Positions 1-12,000 are shown, counted from the first letter of the stretch. The stretch: DNA of 64,000 nucleotides from Henricia sp. BOLD:AAB3569 (GCA_037783545.1 JBBELK010000218.1:992001-1056000); one strand, 5' to 3'. The notes: generated by a model not told the origin, from the letters alone. Made by a program: numbers and translations.

Positions 1-323
1 GTTTGCAAACGATTTACTTATTTTTGGTTCGCATCTACGCGGTCCAAAACGCGATGCATTTTGTATGGATCGCGCGCACATGCAGTATATGATGTGCGCC
101 ACAGAGTGCATGACGCAAGCCACATAGTACCCTATCAACTGAGAACGAATATTTAAAACACCCCGCCAAGACCAGGAAAACGCATATGAATTTTCATGTT
201 TTTTTTAAACGTGGTACATTTGACAAAGCTGAAATTTCTTCGGATGAGTTTGTTGATGTCTTTCTTTTGATTTATAATGGTTTTATTCGCAGAATCGCTA
301 AAAAACAGATCATCTACAGGCCT
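1..323 (+). mobile_element. 3' part of a TTAA-flanked non-autonomous element
   Basis: This stretch matches, almost base for base by eye, the inner part and right end of the element at 17531-18055, beginning at its TTTGCAAACG motif. It ends in the same AGGCCT-type terminus followed by TTAA at 324-327. The window boundary cuts off its left end. The TTAA target is the hallmark of piggyBac-type insertion; no transposase is encoded, so it is a non-autonomous copy. Confidence 0.7.
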
Positions 324-381
324 TTAAGTCAAGTAATATAGGAAGTAAAGATTGAACACGCACAAAAGAATGGCTTTGTTG

Positions 382-464
382 GAGCAACTAACAATGGAAA
401 TTGGGCACAAATCATTGTTATTAACAATGGTTTGTGCCCAATTCCCATTGTTAGTTGCTCATAG
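382..464. repeat. Palindromic short MITE, copy 1 (GAGCAACTAACAATGG family)
   Basis: The two halves are reverse complements: GAGCAACTAACAATGG at the left pairs with its complement ending GTTGCTC at the right, around a centre of ATTGTTATTAACAAT. Related copies lie at 31420-31506, 39012-39101 and 56015-56103. It is non-coding and would fold into one long hairpin as RNA. Confidence 0.75.
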
Positions 465-1720
465 AATGGACTTGTGATGGACTCGACTACAACCCTGCAT
501 TCACAATGCTGTCACAAGGTCACAATGCTGTTTGTGTTGCGTGTTATAGTTTTACAGATCTCGACCTCTAATCGAATGTCTAGGTTAACACCATGTTAAC
601 AGATCGGTTAACACGGTGTTAACACCATGTTAATTCTCTACACTGTACACAGGGCGAAGTCACAATTCTGTGTTACGTGTTAGTGAAGGCAGAATTGTAA
701 CCTCACAACGAACACAGTGTTAACTCGATGTTAACATGGTGTTTAGGACGTGTTAATGTTACATCTCATATTAACAGATATGTTAAGTTAATCTGAACGA
801 AGTGGGCAGTGTTCATTTTGATTATTTTAGAACTTTCGTAATTTAATAAATTGAGGTTCAGTTTTCAGCACAACTTATAAATGATGTGTTCGGTCTTGCA
901 TTCTACCTACAGTTTTGGCTTCGTGAACATTATGCAAATTTCAATCACTTAGTGATTACGCTCGTGTAACACGGACAAGAGGTCACGATTCTATGTTAGT
1001 GTTAGTGTTGAAAGTCGTGCAAAACCCCTCCGCTCAAGACGCCCAATTTATTGTCTTACATTTTACCAAACAATATCACCCCAAAGCCATGAGGCCTTGC
1101 CAAAAGGCTATGTCACATCCAGAACAATTTACATTTATGCCTTACGAATTAAATAAACCTTAAACCTTATTTGTCCATACATAAGATGTCAATTGTTTCA
1201 GACGCGATGCATCTCCCACAGGAAGACACGTCCGATCGCGAGGCTGCAGTTTGGACACAGTAAAACAATTATTAATCTTAAAATTATCAAAGCCAGTTGT
1301 GCAAATTTTAAAGTGCACTTGTATGCGAAATTGTACGCGATCGACACGTTTCCGGGGCGCAAGTATGCGAAAGTACGCGCAAGTACCCGCAGGTACACGG
1401 CAAAGGCCCGGCAAAGGCCCAGTAGAGACCCGCTTCGCGCGCAAGTGAGCGATCTTCGCGCGTTGTTCGGCCGAGAGAGGCAGAGAGAGGCCGAAAATGG
1501 GCGATCCCGGCTCGGGAGAGGACGCTTTCGGCCGCTCTGCGGCCGATATCCGCCGTTCTTCGCGCGAGAGTGGCCGAATGTAGGCGTATGTTGACGCAGG
1601 GAGCCGCAGGAAGTCGAAAGTAAACGGTCTTCGGACGATTTAAACGATCTTCGGACGTTCTTCGGCCGACCAAATTTTCCTATATAGATCGGCCGGAGAT
1701 CGGTGTTTTTGGGGCCCGAC
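465..1720. other. Intergenic; GTTAAC-rich then GC-rich, no gene seen
   Basis: From 580 to 790 the hexamer GTTAAC and close variants recur at least six times, partly as inverted pairs (ACCATGTTAAC versus GTTAACATGGT). From 1320 to 1700 the composition shifts to CpG-rich with repeated CTTCGGACG and CGGCCGA words. Overlapping open frames of 60-133 codons occur in this GC-rich part on both strands, but they have no recognisable domain and I treat them as chance. Confidence 0.5.
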
Positions 1721-1794
1721 TATATAAATCGAGCCAGATCGAAGCCTTTCATCAGTTTCTGACCACCCATGCAGGTCGGTCGTCTGAGGAACTG
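1721..1794 (+). promoter_or_regulatory. Candidate TATA promoter and leader exon for the GPCR
   Basis: TATATAAAT at 1721-1729 is followed about 31 bases later by an initiator-like TCAGTTTC near 1752. A plausible splice donor, CTG followed by GTGAGG, lies at 1795. The acceptor at 2515-2516 could pair with it, giving a 43-base non-coding first exon and a roughly 720-base 5' UTR intron before the GPCR start codon. An LTR-like promoter of a lost retroelement is an alternative. Inference only. Confidence 0.3.
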
Positions 1795-1945
1795 GTGAGG
1801 GTCGGGTGCTTACACTCCGCTGACACTACGCACGACCCTCGGTAGAGAGCGGCAGAGGCTATACGAAAGCTCCAGAGGGCGGGCGAGACAAGGGGACCTT
1901 CAGGGGACCCTCGGACGACCAAGACGACCACGGACCGACGGTTTT

Positions 1946-1991
1946 TGATCGGCTACTGTTTTTCAACATGTTTAAAAACAGTAGCCGATCA
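1946..1991. repeat. 18-bp perfect inverted repeat (hairpin)
   Basis: TGATCGGCTACTGTTTTT is followed after a 10-base loop by its exact reverse complement. It lies in the gene-free interval between the TATA candidate and the GPCR acceptor. It may be the core of a small palindromic MITE. Confidence 0.8.
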
Positions 1992-2514
1992 CTTTTTCGG
2001 TACCCAACCCTCGGAGGACTGAGGCGATCGCGCCAGATCTTCCCCCGAAATATAGGGTAGTGCTCGACAGTGCGCGCAGGTTCCCGACTATTTTCGCAAA
2101 AATGCGGCCGAAACCAAAACAATCGGGACCAAAACAATCCTTGGTGAAATGGCCCCTTAAGGGGACTCCCCGGTGTCTCTGGCCGTTGGCTGCCAATGGC
2201 GCCACCCATCTATTTATCTCGATGTTTAGGTGGAAGACACTTAGCTTCATAAAAACCCGTTATTTTATGTGCAGCGCACATGAACATAGGCCTATTATGG
2301 AAAGTGCGCTATATAAATGTAATAATTATAATCATTAAAGTGTTTAATATAGCCGCCACAGTTTGGCTACAGATAGACATATCTCAACATGCATTAAGAT
2401 CGAAATTTCCGACTCCGCTTGTATTGCCAGTGCTAACCTCACGATCGAGACGGACTGGCTAGCAAGGTTAATTAATATAAATACACACTATCCTTTCCCA
2501 TTTTCGTTTTTTGC

Positions 2515-2516
2515 AG
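2515..2516 (+). other. Splice acceptor upstream of the GPCR
   Basis: A long pyrimidine tract (TCCTTTCCC, TTTTCGTTTTTT) leads directly into GCAG, an excellent 3' splice site. An exon starting at 2517 would carry about 99 bases of 5' UTR before the ATG at 2616, so the gene probably has an intron in its leader although its coding part is unbroken. Confidence 0.55.
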
Positions 2517-2615
2517 TAATCCGGTTCTTCAATGCTGGATCCACATGCAGCTTGAAAGCCATGAATCTGAATTAAGCCACCGTTTCACCGTCGGCCAATA
2601 TTCAAATTGATAACC

Positions 2616-3668
2616 ATGGCTTGCAACAAGGAAACCACCCTGAACTGCTCTCTCTCCTGCCAATATGATTCGGCTACTCTGACGATGGTGCTGGTCGTCA
2701 TGCCAATCATCCTTGCATTCGGTGTGCTTGGAAATGTCACCTTTCTCTTTGTGATGGTCAGAGTTCCTAGCATGCGAACGATCACCAACGCGTACCTGAT
2801 GCATTTGGCTGTGGCAGACATATTATTCCTGATTGTAGCTGTTGGAGACAAACTTACCCGCTACTTCCTGAGCCCGATCTCCTGGGACCAGCTTCTACTA
2901 GGGGACGCCGGATGCATACTTATAAACTTCGTCCAGCACCTGTCCAATTGGGTCTCCATCTTTCTAGTGACACTCGTGACTTTGGAGAGGTACTACGGCG
3001 TCTGCCATCCTCTCAAGAACCTGGTGCTGCACACGTTCTCGCGTACTTGGAAGATGATTGCCGGAGCGTGGCTGGTGGCTTCGATGTTTTCGGCCGTCGT
3101 CGTGCCGGCCCATTACCGCTTGGTTCGGACCTGTATCGTTTGGCTAGATGACGAGGCTTTTTCAGACATGCCAGAGCAGGCTGGTTACTGTGCGGGAGTA
3201 CCAGGACAGCAATGGTTGGGAATCTACTCCAACGGTCTCCAAACCGTCCCGTTCTTCTGCGCCATGGGTTTCAACTGCTTCGCCTTCGCAATGATAACAT
3301 ACACAATGAAACAGCGTATTGGGGCGACCGACTCAGTCTTGAAAAAGGACCGCCTTCGCAAGCAGGTTTCTGTCACGCTAATTGCCAACGGGGTGACCTT
3401 CTTTGTCTGCGTGGCGCCCTTTGAGGTATACTGTGCGGCCGCTGTGATTCGCTATCTTGCAGGAGGAACAAACCCCTACCAGCTTCTTCTACATATCGCC
3501 CGAATTATGCTGTACCTCAACTCGGCAGTTAATCCCTACATCTACAGCGTAACTAACAAGACTTATCGTCAGGCTCTGCGAAAGGCTTTCACAATAAAAG
3601 CGCGTCAAGAGAGTGCCCGCACGCGCCGATCGAGAGCCCATACCTCGCATACTTTTGTACTGCAATAA
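2616..3668 (+). CDS. Class A (rhodopsin-family) GPCR, TRH-receptor-like
   Basis: A 350-residue seven-helix receptor of the plasma membrane, expected to bind a small peptide ligand and signal through G proteins. The ATG at 2616 sits in ACCATGG, a near-ideal Kozak context; the open frame upstream begins only with TTG and is not used. Seen in the protein: an N-glycosylation sequon near residue 10; GN of helix 1 (Asn40); LAVAD of helix 2 (Asp68); the helix 3 disulfide Cys100; ERY at 124-126 in place of DRY; Trp152 of helix 4; Pro212 of helix 5; CVAP at 265-268 (the usual Trp of CWxP is replaced by Ala); NPYIY at 306-310; then an Arg-rich tail. The ERYYGVCHPLK and FSR segments around loop 2 resemble thyrotropin-releasing-hormone and related neuropeptide receptors. 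The absent toggle Trp is notable. The ligand cannot be told from sequence. Confidence 0.9.
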   Translation: MACNKETTLNCSLSCQYDSATLTMVLVVMPIILAFGVLGNVTFLFVMVRVPSMRTITNAYLMHLAVADILFLIVAVGDKLTRYFLSPISWDQLLLGDAGCILINFVQHLSNWVSIFLVTLVTLERYYGVCHPLKNLVLHTFSRTWKMIAGAWLVASMFSAVVVPAHYRLVRTCIVWLDDEAFSDMPEQAGYCAGVPGQQWLGIYSNGLQTVPFFCAMGFNCFAFAMITYTMKQRIGATDSVLKKDRLRKQVSVTLIANGVTFFVCVAPFEVYCAAAVIRYLAGGTNPYQLLLHIARIMLYLNSAVNPYIYSVTNKTYRQALRKAFTIKARQESARTRRSRAHTSHTFVLQ

Positions 3669-5052
3669 CGCTATAGAGTCCGACGTCTTGCGTAACACAC
3701 CAAGTTGACTGAAATTCAATACCTCAACTTTTAGCAAGTTTGATTCACAAGTAGAGTTAACCGCCGGTCAAACGGCATCCTGATGGCAACATAATACTAG
3801 TAGTAAAAAAGAAAAGAAAACTTCCCTGTAAATTACAGTTTGGATGAGATAATGAATAGGCTTGAATTCGTCGGCGCATGGACTGAACCAGCCTTCTGAA
3901 ACAATGCTGTGGCAGTGCGTGCGGGCATTGTTGCAGAAGACGGGTGTTAGGCGTGCTTAAGAAAGGGCACTTCAAGTGCTGCGAGAATCTTATCGCGGTA
4001 CCTCTGCCCACTGAAGTTGCCATCAAGGACGACCAGATATATGCGATTGTTGGCATTGATACCCGCACATACCAAAACACTAGGACCAGTACCACCCCAT
4101 TTGTCCAGCTATACCACACTACAGTCTGCCCAGCGTTCACCACGTCGTCTATATACACACGTGTGCGACCATCATTGTGAGAGGCGGAATCGTTATTCGT
4201 CAGTGAATAGCACTTGACTCAACATTAACTGTGCCCATCGGCGGTGGTCATCGCACCACCGACGCTGCCTTCGCTCTTGGGTCAGCTGTGGTCCCCTATA
4301 GGGGACGCCGACTACGAAGACCCACTGCGCGGACTCTGTTTAATATGTTGCGGACTGTTTGGTCGCTTTTTCTGTTGTTGTTTCTGCCTGGTGTCTCCCG
4401 AGCATCAAGACGGCGTTTCAGTCTCGTGGTAAATCAGTCTAAACTTTTCCGATCAGAACATGACGGTACGATACTGTGGAGGACGCCATGTTTGTTGAGA
4501 TTTCATACCCACTATAGGTCACGTGACTCAGAGGGCGCAATCGGTCTATTAGTTTTCGTCTCAATTCGCCCCAAAACCATTTCGCCCAAGTGCCATTTCG
4601 CCCCCAAACCACTTCGCCTGAGTGCCATTTAACCCCAAATCATGTATACTGTCTTTAAATCAGTGATAAAATTACACTTATTAGTTTTCCACGAAAATAG
4701 ACCAAAACCTTTAAGTATCGTATACCGATATTAAAAAAATATCAAAGAGTCATGCAAGATGTATCTTTTTCCAGCAGGTGCCGGCCAGAATACTAACACG
4801 GTGTCTCATCTTATTGATTGCTTTCGATGACGTGGAACAGTCACGCGCGTAGACGCGCGCGCCAATAGACGCACATGGACACGCGTAAAAAATACAAACC
4901 AGCGTATTTTCCTTCGAAGATGCCGCACGCGGGCGTTGTGATACGTTCAAATTATTGAGCATGCACTCGGCTTGTAAAAACGAAAGTGCTTTTACTTGAT
5001 CGCGATTTTTAGCCTAAAGAAATGCGTTTTTATCTTTCTCGATACAACAGCC
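3669..5052. other. Intergenic, no gene recognised
   Basis: Downstream of the GPCR I see no clear AATAAA in the first kilobase and no conserved domain in the open frames. 4562-4640 is a degenerate short tandem repeat of CCATTTCGCCC units of about 14-17 bases. 4780-4960 is CpG-rich, which could mark a promoter ahead of the weak exon candidate at 5053. Confidence 0.5.
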
Positions 5053-5089
5053 ATGGCGCAACAACATAAAGCAAGTTCAAGCAACGGAG
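5053..5089 (+). other. Weak candidate first coding exon
   Basis: GCCATGGCG is a strong Kozak context, and the frame encodes a short Met-Ala-Gln-Gln leader of 12 codons before GGAG followed by GTATAAGT, a tolerable splice donor at 5090. It follows a CpG-rich stretch. No continuing exon is recognised downstream, and the frame running past the donor ends at 5202 with nothing familiar. It could equally be chance. Confidence 0.2.
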
Positions 5090-5768
5090 GTATAAGTGCA
5101 ACCAGTGCGCTTTTCTTGCTCTTTTTGCCGGTTATTACTCGAGCCACCATGACCACGTGGGTCATGAAAAATGCCCACCAAAATGGTGGATGGAAGGGGT
5201 GACGTCACCGGAAAGCAATCAATACGTCATTCCTCAGATGCTAAGCGCGGGAAAGCCATAAATTCGGCATGAGTGTAATAAATCACGCACACAGGCCTAC
5301 AGGAAACGAACCATGAAATGTAATACGAAAATTTGTATCATATACCACTAGCAATGGTACCGGTGTAATTATACTCTATCGAAGTCAGAATGCATGGCCG
5401 TATGTATGTGTACACTTTGAGACGTTGATTGATGATGATCAACAGTCGTTTCAATAGTAAACCTGGCGCCAAAATATATATTTTTTTATGAAGTTTTTTC
5501 GTGTAGCCGTGGCAAATAATCGCAATACGTAATTAGCCATTATGATATCGGGCACGAAGCCATACGACTCCGCTCCCAAATTCGTCAAAGATCAGGGATG
5601 GATTGCAATTTCACCGTCTTAAAGGAACACACCGGCTTTGTTGGGCTATTTTGGGCTCGAAATAGACCCATACATTATTCTGAAGCGCCTTCGAGAGTAA
5701 ATTAGATATATCCTGAAAGGACGCCGTCAAATTTGGCCGTTTTTGAGCACTTTTGAAAAATTCAAGGT

Positions 5769-5813
5769 CACGTGACTTTTCGGAACCAAATTCTGGTTCC
5801 GAAAAGTCACGTG
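5769..5813. repeat. 20-bp perfect inverted repeat, 5-base loop
   Basis: CACGTGACTTTTCGGAACCA at 5769-5788 is exactly complementary to 5794-5813. Both arms include the E-box CACGTG or its edge. It is probably the centre of a palindromic MITE whose outer ends are not clear to me. Confidence 0.85.
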
Positions 5814-8698
5814 GTCTTGTGAGTTAGTTGTATTTCCAGCCGTATAAAAGTTTGTTACTGCAGAACTGCACCAAATTCAACTTTGATTTCCCCCCAATAT
5901 TTATAAGTAATTGACAAAAGAGAGACTATTTGTACAGGTATGAAACAAAGTTAAACATAAGTATGAAAATTCGAACATAATTGTTTGTTTCGAGAGTCCG
6001 GAGTATGTGAGCGAGCGCGTGCTACGGCAGGCTACCGTGGAGTGTAGGATAGATTGGCCCCGCGCAGCACGGCAAATAGCCTGAGTGCACACACACGTGA
6101 AGAAAAAACATGATGCCAATTCCTATTTGGTCGTCCGGGCTGTCCAGTGAAATCGTGAGCAGAAAATTGGAGATATCCTGAGCAGGAGAAGAGCGAATCG
6201 TTTGTGACAAAGTCGTAAGGCTCGCGCGTAGTTGCAACGGCTGGTAAAGCGTATAACCCGTCTTTTGGCCGTTTTTGTTAATTTTGCACTTCTTTAGTAA
6301 ATTACGGGATATTTTGATGATCTTTTTTCACAACGACCATCAAAAAAGTATTGTGAATGCTGCTACATCACTAAATCATGTAAACAGTAGGCCGGTGTGT
6401 ACCTTTAAGTCTAAGACACATAATGTCGTTGTCGGAACTGAATTTAAGTGTCTTAAATTTCATGTGCCTCGTGATACGATACAAGTTATGGTTTTGGTAC
6501 ACAATCTTTTTTTGCAAGACAAAAAATTACCTGTAATGTCTTAAGAGCAGGGTTGTAGTCGAGTCCATCACAAGTCCATCACAAGTCCCTAGGTCTTAAT
6601 TCAAGCTACAAGCTATTCAAATGAACCCCAACAAAGGCATTATGTTGTGCGTGTTTATCCTTTGCTTCTTGTTACTGGACCTGTGACGGACTTGTGATTT
6701 TATCGGCTTTATAAATTTATATGTGATGGACTCGAGCCCTGCTTGGGAGTTAACACATCTTAACTTTATTGCAATCCACCCCAGGCCACAATAGACCGAT
6801 CCAGTCAGCCCCACCAAGTTGAAAGTAAAAACGCGTCCAGCAACCTTTTCAAAGTGATTGGTTGGTGGAAATTTCGGAATGGGGCTTAAACGTTTCTCGA
6901 TCAGCCAATTGTAGAGCGCCGTTTACAACCAACAAAAATGCTGCTAAATCGTCATGCTTAGCAAAAATGTGCAGAATACAATGATATTGTAGCTGGCAAC
7001 CTGTTTTTCTAAGTATTATTTTCTGCTGAACAATGTCATGAAATTTGTCCCGGTCTACGGACCTAAAATACAGTGTATACACGATACTTAAAACACAATA
7101 AAAAGACCAGTATAATTTACGTCACTATTTTCTGATGCCAGAAAGTCAAACTATGAATGTTAATTTTTCAAAGCTTTTGTTGGTACGCTGTTTGCAAGAT
7201 TATTACACCACAAGAAACTAACATGTCTTCACTCTGCACATGCCAAGTCAATTCACACTCCATTCACTGCAATGTGGCACCAAGCCAGCTGAAAACAATG
7301 GATTGTTTTATTTTCTCATTGTGGTAAAATATATACGCAAACGTATGGGAGCAGATATTTTTCCCGCCAATTGTAAGACAAACAAAGGGACGCGGTGACC
7401 CAGCCCTTCTTAAAATAGTGTCCAGGTCCAACTTACAAAGCCATTAAATATCGGTTAGCTGCTGTTTACTACGAGATGCAGGGAGTCAAAATACGTGAAT
7501 TTTGAGGTTTATTCAAGCAAACACCCTTTTGAGGGTTAACAAATATTGATTTTTGTAAGTCCGGAAATATTTCCATTTTTAGTAAAAAAACGACGGAAAA
7601 TGCAGTTAACCTCTCCCGGGGAATATTTTGGCACAAAAGTGTTTGAATAACCCGTATACACGTGTGTGAGTTGTCGCCTGAATTTTCAGAATCTGGCTGT
7701 TTTTGGCGTGATCTGGTACGGGCATCGATATATAATCAACGCAACGGGATCTAAAATTGAAGCCACCGTCCACCATTGTACCCCACCAAATACAATGCCT
7801 TGCCTAGACTGGTCATACAATCTTCACTAGTCTACATCATGGTCTATATACATGTGTTAAGTGGAACGCACGCGATCGCATGGACCGGGGAGCAGTCTAG
7901 GCCAAGCATTGTTGGGGGGGGGGGGGGGGAGATACAATGGCAGCCGGCGCGTGGCTTCAATTGTATGAAATAAACCATACCATACCATACCAATTCTCGT
8001 ATAGCCAACTGCTATTGCATACTACATCTAGAGTTTATATATCGATGGGTAGGGGCCGATATCCCTGGCATGCGATCTTGCGATTATTGTAGGAACAATC
8101 ACTAAACCCGGCTGTCTAACCTGTCCAATCGGTCCGACAGGTACCATTGACATACAACAAGCTTTCCCCACACAAATAACAAATTCAACTGTAACTGACA
8201 GGCAAATATATGATGTTCAATTGTTTATACATTGTACATCCTTTGAAGTTAACTTTTTAAGGATCAATTACATGGCTATGAATTGTACTAAACGTCCTAG
8301 ATTCACTAAGGTACATTCTGTCCGAAAATGGCCGATTTGTGGTGATAAAGACTCTCCTAACTGATGCAAGATATGACATGGTGGTCCTAAAGTAGAATAT
8401 AGGATGATTCACACATAATCTTTCAGAATGTCTCGTTTGGTTGTAATCGATCGACCAAATTGTTGATTCGTAACCAATGGTTAGTCTCCCAGACGCAGCA
8501 TCCGCCTGACAGCCAACATCAGGTTCTGTCGCGAGTATTGCCTATACCTTGATCTCCTGTATGCGCAACACTCAGTATACGGCGCAAGTCTAAACACCTT
8601 TGGCGCAATTTCTGACCGATTGTATATGCAGCTCGAAATGCGTATACAAAGCTGTCGTATGCCAGGACAGAATGTACCTTTTAAGCCTGAACTTGTGG
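5814..8698. other. Intergenic, no gene recognised
   Basis: AT-rich non-coding sequence. 6550-6730 repeats the phrase GAGTCCATCACAAGTCC, also present inverted near 470-490. 7914-7929 is a run of 16 G and 7967-7995 is a (CATAC)n microsatellite. The open frames here are short and lack any domain. Confidence 0.5.
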
Positions 8699-8704
8699 TT
8701 TATT
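8699..8704 (-). terminator. Poly(A) signal for the minus-strand gene
   Basis: The minus strand reads AATAAA here, 384 bases past the TGA stop at 9090-9088. This is a sensible 3' UTR length for the large terminal exon. No other equally placed signal stood out. Confidence 0.4.
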
Positions 8705-9087
8705 TTGCAATGACGTATTATAAACGGGAAAAAAGAAACAAAGTGCTCTAAAGCGTCGTTCTCACTACAACTTCTTTTTAAGTGCAAACATGAAACCTCG
8801 ATTTTAAAATGCCAAACTTGTCGTCTTTGGTAACTTTTCTATGTTTTGCTTGTAGCTCCAAAAGCTCACTGAAACCATCAACGAGATTGGTACCGATACT
8901 AAAATGTGCTTTGGTACCGAACTTAAAACGGCAAAGTCAAGGTACATATAACAACTACCTGGGATTTCAAAAGCGAAACCAACGAACTATGATTTCAAAA
9001 GCAAAATCACCAAAATATATATATACCCGTTTGGTGTCAGCGCCCGGGCGTAAAAGTGCACAACTAAACAAAGATGAGAAGATGCCT

Positions 9088-12000
9088 TCACAGATCGCAC
9101 AGCTGAGGATCTGCTAGCCTCTCCTCCAGCTGCTTCTGGCGTCGTTGCCGCATCTCTTCCAGGGCCCTTTCCTTCTCCTTCTTGAGTTCTTTCAGCCGTC
9201 TGACTCTATCCCATCGGTCTACATAAGGCGGTGGCGATTTGAGTGGCTGCAAGTGCGACTGGAGTTGATCTTCGTCCATGTGCACCATTTCACCACTGTA
9301 AGGTTCGGGGCTTTGCGGTTCAGTTTTAATGACAGGCATCGGGAAATCTTGTGGTTCAGTTTTAATAAACGGCATTGGTATGTCTTGGGTGCGCGGTGCT
9401 CCTGTGTGAGAAGCCTGCGTCGGGGACTCGCCGCGGGCTAACTTTGAGTCCTTTGGGGGACTTCCGAGAGGCGAGTACGGCCGTTTCTGTTTCCGCTCAC
9501 GGGAACTCCTTCGGATATCTCCTTCTTCATCTGATTTCATATGAGACTTCTTCTTTTTCTTATGTTTCTTATGTTTGTGCACAGATTTGGGAGTCAACGT
9601 TTCTGGTGTTATGGGCCGTTGACTTTCTGTTTGAGTGTCGGCGTCAGTGTTCAGTTCCTGCTTTACATGTACTTTAGTTTCCTCCGGCTGAGGGTTTTCG
9701 GACTTTTGAGGAATTACAAGTTTGTACGCCTTTTTACTTGCCATGTTGGACAAGATGACAGCAGCACCGGCGTTTTCTGGGAGGCTGACCAGCCTTTTCT
9801 CTCCGCCTGAAGTAGTGATCAGGAAGGTCTTTCTTGGTGCTGAGACGGAGGCTTTGCTATCAACGTATTGATTCTCGTTGATGGCAAGACGAAGTGTTGT
9901 TTCTTTTGAAAGGGATGCGTCTTTGGAACTTGGACAGCTCACCTCTGCTGTTTTTGTAGCTATGATTGGCTTGGTCACGGCAGAACTGCAGCTGGAAACT
10001 GGTGGAACGCTCGCGATAATGGGCCCGGAAGACAGATCGAGAGGCGCCGTGACAGTGTTGATAGAGGTCCATGATTTAGCGGGTGTTATTTTAATCACAG
10101 TAGTAGCTTGTGTGGAAGTATTCTGGTTCGTAGAAGCAACAGGACAAACATTGGTTAGACGCTTCACCTTTACTGCTGTAACTGAGTGTGATTTGGTCAC
10201 AACAGAATTGCCACTGGAACCTGGTGGTACGTTCGTGATAATGGGCCCGGAAGACAGCCTGGGAGCCGCCGTGACAGTGTGGGTAGAGGCCGATGGTCTA
10301 ATGACTGTTATGTTACTTACAGAAGTAGCTTGTGTGGAAGTACTCTGGTTCGTGCAAGACACAGGACAAATATTGGTTGTCGAAGCAGCACGCACACCCG
10401 ATGTCGCTTCATTTCTGACGTTCTTGTTTCCTCCCGTCCTTATGATTCTTATAGTGCGGCCTGGGATTTGCGTGGTAACGGGCAGCCTCATGGTGGCAGG
10501 AGCCATGGGAGTGAACGAATCGCCGGGGGTATTAGGCGATGTGGTAGAATTTACAAGGCCAGAATGCACCAACCTCAACGGTCCAGAAGTGCCCTGAACT
10601 GGAGCAACGGTAATGCTCGGTCTATTTCCTACAGCTATCGGTCCATCAAAAATATGATCAGGCATATGGGGTGTTGCACTGGGTTGATTTAAGTTAGATG
10701 TCGGCAATATGGTGCGAGGTATTAACGTGGGGATTCCTTTTTTAATATCGGGATGGCCTTGTGGTGACACATGGAAAACTATTCTTGATCCCCCTAATCC
10801 TTGGACGACGCGAATGACAGGATTTATAGTGGTTACGGGCGTCAGAATTCTGTCAGTGATACCCGACGAGCCTTTCACGGGTGTAATATTGTACAACTTT
10901 ACTTTTGACACGTTTGTAGGGAACTGACAATCCGCGTTCTCTTGTCGAGGAGGAAAAGTTGATTTTTCAGACGAGTGGGACGGAATATGGGGTTCTGCGC
11001 TGGGTAAATTATCCAAGACACCACTCGGTTCCTTTTCTGTAGCTAAGGGCGGGTTCGTAACTTCAGCAGCTTCTTCGGGTGCTGTCAGAGACGAATAAGT
11101 GTGATCGTCGACTGGTTCCTGACTTATTTGAACGGGTTGGCCGGGCTGTGGAGAATTGAGGTTTGGAAACAGCTCTTTTGCTTCTTTCTCGGACAAACTG
11201 TAAACTGAGCCAATTTTTAAAGCCGGGTATTCGTCGGATTTATCTTGAGATTGGCTCTCTGCAACTGGCGTGCCTTTATGCCTTGTGCTAACAGAGGACG
11301 GGTCTGGCGACGAGATTTCTGTTTCTTGTTGGCATACAGTCGGGGGACCCGGTGTGGTTTTTCTCTCTGACTTGTCGTTGCTTTCAGAATTCTGCGCATG
11401 TAGTTCCGTTTTCAGGTGCAATTCTGATGCGTCTGTTGAAGTTGAATCGTTCACCTTGGGAACCTGTACATCTATAGACATCTCATCTGCAGACATGGTC
11501 ACGTCGGAGTCCATGGTCTCCACAAGGGTGTCGTTTGATGCCCCAGTATCTTGTCCATCTTCAGCAGCTACATGTATCAATGATGGCTTACAGGTTTCAG
11601 AACACGTCTTGTGTGTATGAGTGTCAACATCCGTTTCGCACTCGGCTAAATTATCTGGGTGCGTTTTGATTTGTGGGTCTGGCGATTTACGGTGCGTCAG
11701 CTGCGTCCGATCTGGCGTGGGGGTCGGTTGAATGGATGCTGTTTGAACACTCGGATTTTGCTCTGAAGCCTTTTCGGCATCGGAAAGCATCACTCTCTCC
11801 TTGATGTCATCAAAAGATAAATCACCACTGAGTTTAAAAACATCCAGTTTAGGTTCACATGTTCCCGTCAGCAGCTTAGTCTCTGGTGCTGTGCTGACGT
11901 TGCGTGAAGGACCCGATGAAATATTGAGTGCTTTCTCCGACGGTTCCGCACTTTGCGAGTTTCCTTGTGTCTCTTGCTCAGGAAGATTGCTCTGTTTATT

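Noticed and set aside
1193..1673. Overlapping 121-133-codon ORFs on both strands
   Set aside because: GC-rich, stop-poor DNA is open in several frames at once; no domain, no splice logic.
2607..2615. GPCR start at 2607
   Set aside because: The codon is TTG; the first ATG at 2616 has an ideal Kozak context.
9878..10597. 239-codon plus-strand ORF
   Set aside because: It is antisense to the repeat-containing part of the large minus-strand exon, has a Val/Thr-rich composition mirroring it, and shows no domain.
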